DNA of 64,000 bases, taken from NCBI GenBank assembly GCA_036656615.1, contig JAVXHY010000002.1, positions 62,001 through 126,000 of the forward strand, read 5' to 3'. The notes below the pieces were generated by a model. It searched no databases, was not told where the DNA came from, and saw only the letters and a list, made by a program, of their open reading frames with translations. Of the stretch, positions 60,498-64,000 are shown piece after piece. The translations under genes were made by a program, and so were the position numbers. The DNA comes from CAUPWF01 sp036656615 (GTDB lineage Bacteria > Bacillota > Clostridia > Lachnospirales > Lachnospiraceae). Each line of letters starts with the position of its first letter. Within the stretch, counting starts at the first letter, position 1.

Positions 60498-60568
60498 TAA
60501 CAATTCAGCCATAATCAAAAGAATGAGCAAATCAAACTTACATGAATGAGCACATTCTTTTAATTATG
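60498..60568 (+). repeat. Hairpin repeat, copy 2
   Basis: TAACAATTCAGCC followed by CATAATCAAAAGAATG (60510-60525), with a nearly complementary arm at 60553-60568. The first 28 bases match copy 1 at 39727-39754 except for one or two bases. It lies 52 bases after the CPBP protease stop and may end its transcript. Confidence 0.7.
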
Positions 60569-60619
60569 AGCAGAATGCCCGTTTATGATATGATTATTGC
60601 TACTCATATGTTAAAGCAT

Positions 60620-61492
60620 TTACAAGGTTAATTCACTATTATCACTCGTATTATTTCCTTCTATTCGTTGTATAAGAACAAACATCGTTGCAGATAAAGA
60701 TGCACATACCACCGTAATAATTCCTACTCTCATAGGAACCTTGAACATCCACGTAAATCCTTTATATTCTGTTATAATAAGAGATGTCATATTTAATACA
60801 ATATGAGCTATAATTGGTGCTTTCAAAGAGCCATATTTTTCATATAGATATACCAATAAGTAGCCAAGAATTCCCCCATATAATGCCTGTACTAAATTCC
60901 CGTGATAAGCTGCAAATATCAAAGCCCCCCATAACATTGCTTTTTTTTGTGTCATCAAGGACAATAATCGATTGTATATCAGTCCTCGAAAAAGCAATTC
61001 CTCTGTAATTGGAACTATAAGACCCAATCCAAGAAGCTGTAATGGAAAACCAATGGAGTATAGTGCTTCCGAAGCTTTTGCATATCCCTCACTATAAAAT
61101 GCCAAATTACTTAAAGTAATAAGATTATTGAGAACTAAACACGCTGCTGCTCCCAGCACAATAATACCTGTATACATCCAAATCTTTGCTTTTTCCCTTT
61201 TCAAAGCACCGAACTGTCTGCGCTTTTTTTGATCTCTATAGAACATCCACCCAAAAACCGGCAGTGAAAATAATGCCGTTACAATGGTAAGTACTGCGGT
61301 ATACTTCATCATTTCATTCGATAGCTGCATCACCATGTCTGCTGTATTTATTTTAGAATTTATCATGTCTGGAGCCATTGTTCCTGCAATCACTGCACTA
61401 ACAGCCATACTTGCAATAAATGATATACCAAAATGCACCAGCAATGGTGAAAAAATAGTTAGCCATGAATTCGTTCTACTTTTTTCCTGCAT
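60620..61492 (-). CDS. CPBP-family intramembrane metalloprotease
   Basis: A 290-residue membrane protein with about eight helices. The Abi/CPBP active-site motifs are visible: EELLFRG (EExxxR), FAAYHGN (FxxxH) and HIVLN. Family members are Rce1-like proteases or bacteriocin-immunity proteins; the role here is not known. The start at 61492 follows AGAGGAAATAAGTAA. Confidence 0.88.
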   Translation of the reverse strand: MQEKSRTNSWLTIFSPLLVHFGISFIASMAVSAVIAGTMAPDMINSKINTADMVMQLSNEMMKYTAVLTIVTALFSLPVFGWMFYRDQKKRRQFGALKREKAKIWMYTGIIVLGAAACLVLNNLITLSNLAFYSEGYAKASEALYSIGFPLQLLGLGLIVPITEELLFRGLIYNRLLSLMTQKKAMLWGALIFAAYHGNLVQALYGGILGYLLVYLYEKYGSLKAPIIAHIVLNMTSLIITEYKGFTWMFKVPMRVGIITVVCASLSATMFVLIQRIEGNNTSDNSELTL

Positions 61493-61597
61493 TTACTTAT
61501 TTCCTCTCTTTCTTCCACCTATTCCTTTCTTATTCTACTTCCCTTGCATGGAAGTTGCAACTAAAAAAACTATAAACTTCTATTTTCTCTTATACAC

Positions 61598-61626
61598 TTT
61601 ACTTTCTTATCATTTTGCAATATAAT
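61598..61626 (+). promoter_or_regulatory. Promoter of the XRE-cupin/YbaK operon
   Basis: TTTACT at 61598-61603 and TATAAT at 61621-61626, 17 bases apart, 40 bases upstream of the start. Confidence 0.55.
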
Positions 61627-61665
61627 AGAAAAAAATCTTGTATATAGGATTTTGGAGGGATATGG

Positions 61666-62217
61666 TTGGAAAACTTAAATCAAGTAATAGCTGGCAATTT
61701 AAAAGAGATTCGAAAGAAGAAGGGATTAAGTCTGGAACAAACCGCTAATTTAACTGCAATTAGCAAAAGCATGTTAAGTCAAATTGAACGTGCAGAAGTA
61801 AATCCCACTATTTCAACAGTCTATAAGTTATCCCTTGGCCTCAAGGTTCCGGTCACTGCATTTACTGCAAAGAAATCCATGCCCTTTACAAAGACATGTA
61901 AAAATGACCTAAAACCTTTGGAGGGTGATCATGGACGCTATCGACTTTACCCTGTTTTCAGCTTTCAGGATGGTCAAAATTTTGAAATCTTTGATTTAGA
62001 ATTTGATCAAGCCGGAGAAATGGAAGGCAACCGACAAATCATTGGAACGCGGGAGTTCATTACCGTCTATCAAGGACAATTAACCATTAGCTTTGGTACA
62101 AAGAACTATGTACTGGGAATCGGTGACTCTGCTTCCTACCATGCATCTGACCATTATGTATATAAGAACATCGGTTCCGACATGGTCATTGCAAATATTG
62201 TAGTACAATACCCATAA
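61666..62217 (+). CDS. XRE-family regulator with cupin domain
   Basis: A 183-residue protein: helix-turn-helix in residues 1-65 (IRKKKGLSLEQTANLTAISKSMLSQIERAEVNPTIST), cupin in about 105-180 (IGTREFITVYQGQLTISFGTKNYVLGIGDSASYH). The start is TTG at 61666 with GGAGGG at the right distance; an ATG four bases earlier is out of frame. It is followed by the YbaK-type gene after 15 bases, so the pair is one unit. Confidence 0.85.
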   Translation: MENLNQVIAGNLKEIRKKKGLSLEQTANLTAISKSMLSQIERAEVNPTISTVYKLSLGLKVPVTAFTAKKSMPFTKTCKNDLKPLEGDHGRYRLYPVFSFQDGQNFEIFDLEFDQAGEMEGNRQIIGTREFITVYQGQLTISFGTKNYVLGIGDSASYHASDHYVYKNIGSDMVIANIVVQYP

Positions 62218-62232
62218 GAGGAGGAGAATGAA

Positions 62233-62721
62233 ATGGATCAAAAGCAGCGAGTATATGACGCATTGGACAAACTAAGTATTAAATATGAAGTGGTGGAACA
62301 CGAGCCGGTTCATACTATGGAAGATATGGATCGACTAGGATTACCAGAGAAAGGCACTCTTTGTAAGAATCTTTTTTTGCGGGATTCCAAAGGAAAACGT
62401 CATTTTCTAGTCACACTTTCAGAAAGTAAAAATGTAGATTTGAAAAAACTTGGAAAGTCCCTAGGTGCCGGCAATTTAAGCTTTGCCTCTGAAGAGCGCT
62501 TAGAAAAGTATTTAGGCTTAAAACAAGGCTCTGTTTCACCATTTGGCTTAATGAATGATACGGATCATGCAGTGGAATTTTTTATTGACAAGGATCTTTC
62601 CCGTGAAAAAAGCTTGGGGATTCATCCGTTGGAGAATACAGCAACCGTATTTATTTCATTTAAGGACTTGGACAAATTCTTCTGGGATTTGGATGTAGAT
62701 GCTACCAAAATAAAGCTATAA
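62233..62721 (+). CDS. YbaK/EbsC-type prolyl-tRNA deacylase (ProX/PrdX-like)
   Basis: A 162-residue editing protein. Recognisable blocks are YEVVEHEPVHTMEDM, KNLFLRDSKGKRHFLV, GKSLGAGNLSFAS and the C-terminal TATVFISFKDLDKF. The ProX/PrdX branch hydrolyses Ala-tRNA-Pro in trans. It starts 15 bases after the XRE-cupin gene with GAGGAGG before the ATG. The convergent neighbour is also an aminoacyl-tRNA editing enzyme. Confidence 0.9.
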   Translation: MDQKQRVYDALDKLSIKYEVVEHEPVHTMEDMDRLGLPEKGTLCKNLFLRDSKGKRHFLVTLSESKNVDLKKLGKSLGAGNLSFASEERLEKYLGLKQGSVSPFGLMNDTDHAVEFFIDKDLSREKSLGIHPLENTATVFISFKDLDKFFWDLDVDATKIKL

Positions 62722-62735
62722 CAATATATTTATTT

Positions 62736-62772
62736 TATAAAGGGTGTGGAGATATTCTCCACACCCTTTATA
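62736..62772. terminator. Bidirectional terminator between convergent editing genes
   Basis: TATAAAGGGTGTGGAGA and TCTCCACACCCTTTATA-type arms form a long, nearly perfect stem with A/T-rich flanks on both sides, serving the YbaK-type gene (+) and the alanyl-tRNA editing gene (-). Confidence 0.9.
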
Positions 62773-62777
62773 AAACC

Positions 62778-63980
62778 TTATTCAATCGGAAACAAATCCA
62801 CTAATTCCTCTATTCTTCGTTGAATATCTTCTTGACTTCCCTTTAAAGAGCCTTGCACCATTTCTGGCTTACCGCCTCCGCGCCCATCAAATCTAGAATT
62901 CAATTCCTTTGCAATCGATCTTACATCCATACATTTACTTCCAATGATATAACGATATCCATCCTCATTGGTTCCTACAAACGCAGCCCCAATCCTTGTC
63001 CCTTTTTGAACCATTTGATTGACTAACTCACGAAGACCATCTCCTGATAAGGACGATTCAAACACACACTTTAATTTTGTTCCTTTGGGAAGGTCTTGCA
63101 GCATATATCCAATGATTTGATTCTGCTTTTTTTGAAGTGAACTCTTCAGCATCTGATTTTCTTCCTTCAAACGCTCTACCGCTTCTGCTACTTGTCCTTC
63201 TTTTGCAGATAACAACACGGATATCTTTCTTACACTTTCTTCTTTTGCACGGAACTCGTATAGTGCCCGGAATCCACATACCATGGTAATTCTAACACCA
63301 CCCCTGTGATTTTGAATATCCGTAAGTTTAATGAGTCCTATTTCGCCTGTAGTTTTAACATGAGGGGCACAGCAGGCACATACATCATACCCTTCTATAG
63401 TGATAATTCGCACCTGTCCTTCAATCTCTATTTTACTGCGGTAGGTAAGGTCCTTTAATTTTTCTTTCGATGGATAAGAAATCTGAATTGGTATATTACG
63501 GATTACGCCCTGATTTGCTAAATATTCAATTTCCTGGAGCTGTTCTTTGGTAATCACTCCATTAAAATCCATGGTAACTGCTTCCGTTCCAAGTCGAAAT
63601 CCTACATTATCATATCCAAGCCTTTGATTTACAAGTCCCGATACAATATGCTCACCTGAATGCTGCTGCATTTTGATAAAACGTTCTGTCCAGTCTATTC
63701 TACCAGTCACCATCCGACCCACTTGCAAGGGATTATATAATGCATGGTATATAACACCATTTATTTCCTGTACATCAATAACAGCCTGTCCCTCCAGAGT
63801 TCCAACATCCGGACTTTGTCCGCCACCTTCTGGAAAAAAAGCAGTTTGATCCAGCACGACTTGATAGAATTCTTTTTTTCCCTTATTGGGAAATTGTTGA
63901 TCCATTGCTTTCTCACAAGAAATCACTTCTGCCCGAAATTCTGTTATGGAACTATCTTCATAATATAGTGGTCTTGTCAT
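62778..63980 (-). CDS. Alanyl-tRNA editing protein (AlaX-L type)
   Basis: A 400-residue stand-alone editing protein that removes Ser or Gly from mischarged tRNA-Ala. The zinc site is visible as QQHSGEHIVSG (His-x3-His) and CACCAPH. The C-terminal DHHA1 domain has RFDGRGGGKPEMVQG, as at the end of alanyl-tRNA synthetase. The AFFPEGGGQ block near residue 50 is also conserved. The start at 63980 follows AAAGGATG. The gene ends six bases from the shared terminator and is complete. Confidence 0.93.
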   Translation of the reverse strand: MTRPLYYEDSSITEFRAEVISCEKAMDQQFPNKGKKEFYQVVLDQTAFFPEGGGQSPDVGTLEGQAVIDVQEINGVIYHALYNPLQVGRMVTGRIDWTERFIKMQQHSGEHIVSGLVNQRLGYDNVGFRLGTEAVTMDFNGVITKEQLQEIEYLANQGVIRNIPIQISYPSKEKLKDLTYRSKIEIEGQVRIITIEGYDVCACCAPHVKTTGEIGLIKLTDIQNHRGGVRITMVCGFRALYEFRAKEESVRKISVLLSAKEGQVAEAVERLKEENQMLKSSLQKKQNQIIGYMLQDLPKGTKLKCVFESSLSGDGLRELVNQMVQKGTRIGAAFVGTNEDGYRYIIGSKCMDVRSIAKELNSRFDGRGGGKPEMVQGSLKGSQEDIQRRIEELVDLFPIE

Positions 63981-64000
63981 CTCTACATCCTTTCAGGTGC

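Noticed and set aside
1..64000. CRISPR arrays, transposases, prophage or integrase genes
   Set aside because: No regularly spaced direct repeats and no recognisable mobile-element protein were seen on either strand.

Overview
The window looks like a chromosomal contig from a low-GC Clostridia bacterium, most likely a gut-type member of the Lachnospiraceae. This is inferred from gene order (dgt-dnaG-rpoD-trmK-nif3-nucleoside kinase, infC-rpmI-rplT, rpsB-tsf, tgt-yajC), gene content (class B sortase, SPKTG surface proteins, a gut-type reductase-terminated NRPS) and A+T-rich sigma-A promoters. A run of exactly 100 N (39009-39108) shows that the sequence is a scaffolded draft. No rRNA, CRISPR array, transposase or phage gene was recognised. 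TTG start codons supported by good ribosome-binding sites are frequent.

Layout. 1-8.2 kb, minus strand: branched-chain amino-acid genes leuB-ilvD-ilvB followed by the first codons of serC, then an operon of a membrane L,D-transpeptidase, tgt and yajC. 8.2-13.8 kb, plus strand: aroC, then a cupin-type regulator with a polyamine ABC transporter (potA, potB and a fused potC-potD). 13.8-21 kb, minus strand: the replication/sigma-factor operon dgt, dnaG, rpoD, trmK, nif3 and a TGS-type nucleoside kinase.

21-34.3 kb, minus strand, is a surface-protein cluster. It starts with a 2780-residue secreted beta-helix adhesin, then a small secreted protein whose conserved segment resembles the adhesin's C-terminus, four mutually related single-pass membrane proteins with a small beta-rich ectodomain, a sortase-type anchored Ig-like protein and a small three-helix membrane protein. 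Its logic recalls WxL-type surface complexes, but I do not recognise it as a described family. It is one of two candidates for an undescribed system.

34.3-41.3 kb: tRNA-Pro, rplT-rpmI-infC (infC starts at AUU behind a leader that can form a terminator), an LCP-family protein, a class B sortase, two tandemly duplicated small SPKTG surface proteins (one broken by the N gap), a HAD phosphatase with a truncated second copy, and a membrane dipeptidase. 41.3-44.3 kb: a hybrid histidine kinase.

44.4-56.8 kb, minus strand, is the second candidate. A membrane SpoIIE-type phosphatase, a STAS protein and an RsbW-like kinase form a complete partner-switching module. They run directly into a 2996-residue trimodular NRPS (A-T-C-A-T-C-A-T-R), which overlaps a GNAT acetyltransferase. 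The layout predicts a peptide aldehyde or alcohol whose production is tied to a signalling switch. 56.9-64 kb: tsf-rpsB, an NlpC/P60 hydrolase, a CPBP protease, a second XRE-cupin regulator with a YbaK-type deacylase, and a convergent alanyl-tRNA editing protein. Three copies of a short hairpin repeat are scattered at 39.7, 59.0 and 60.5 kb.
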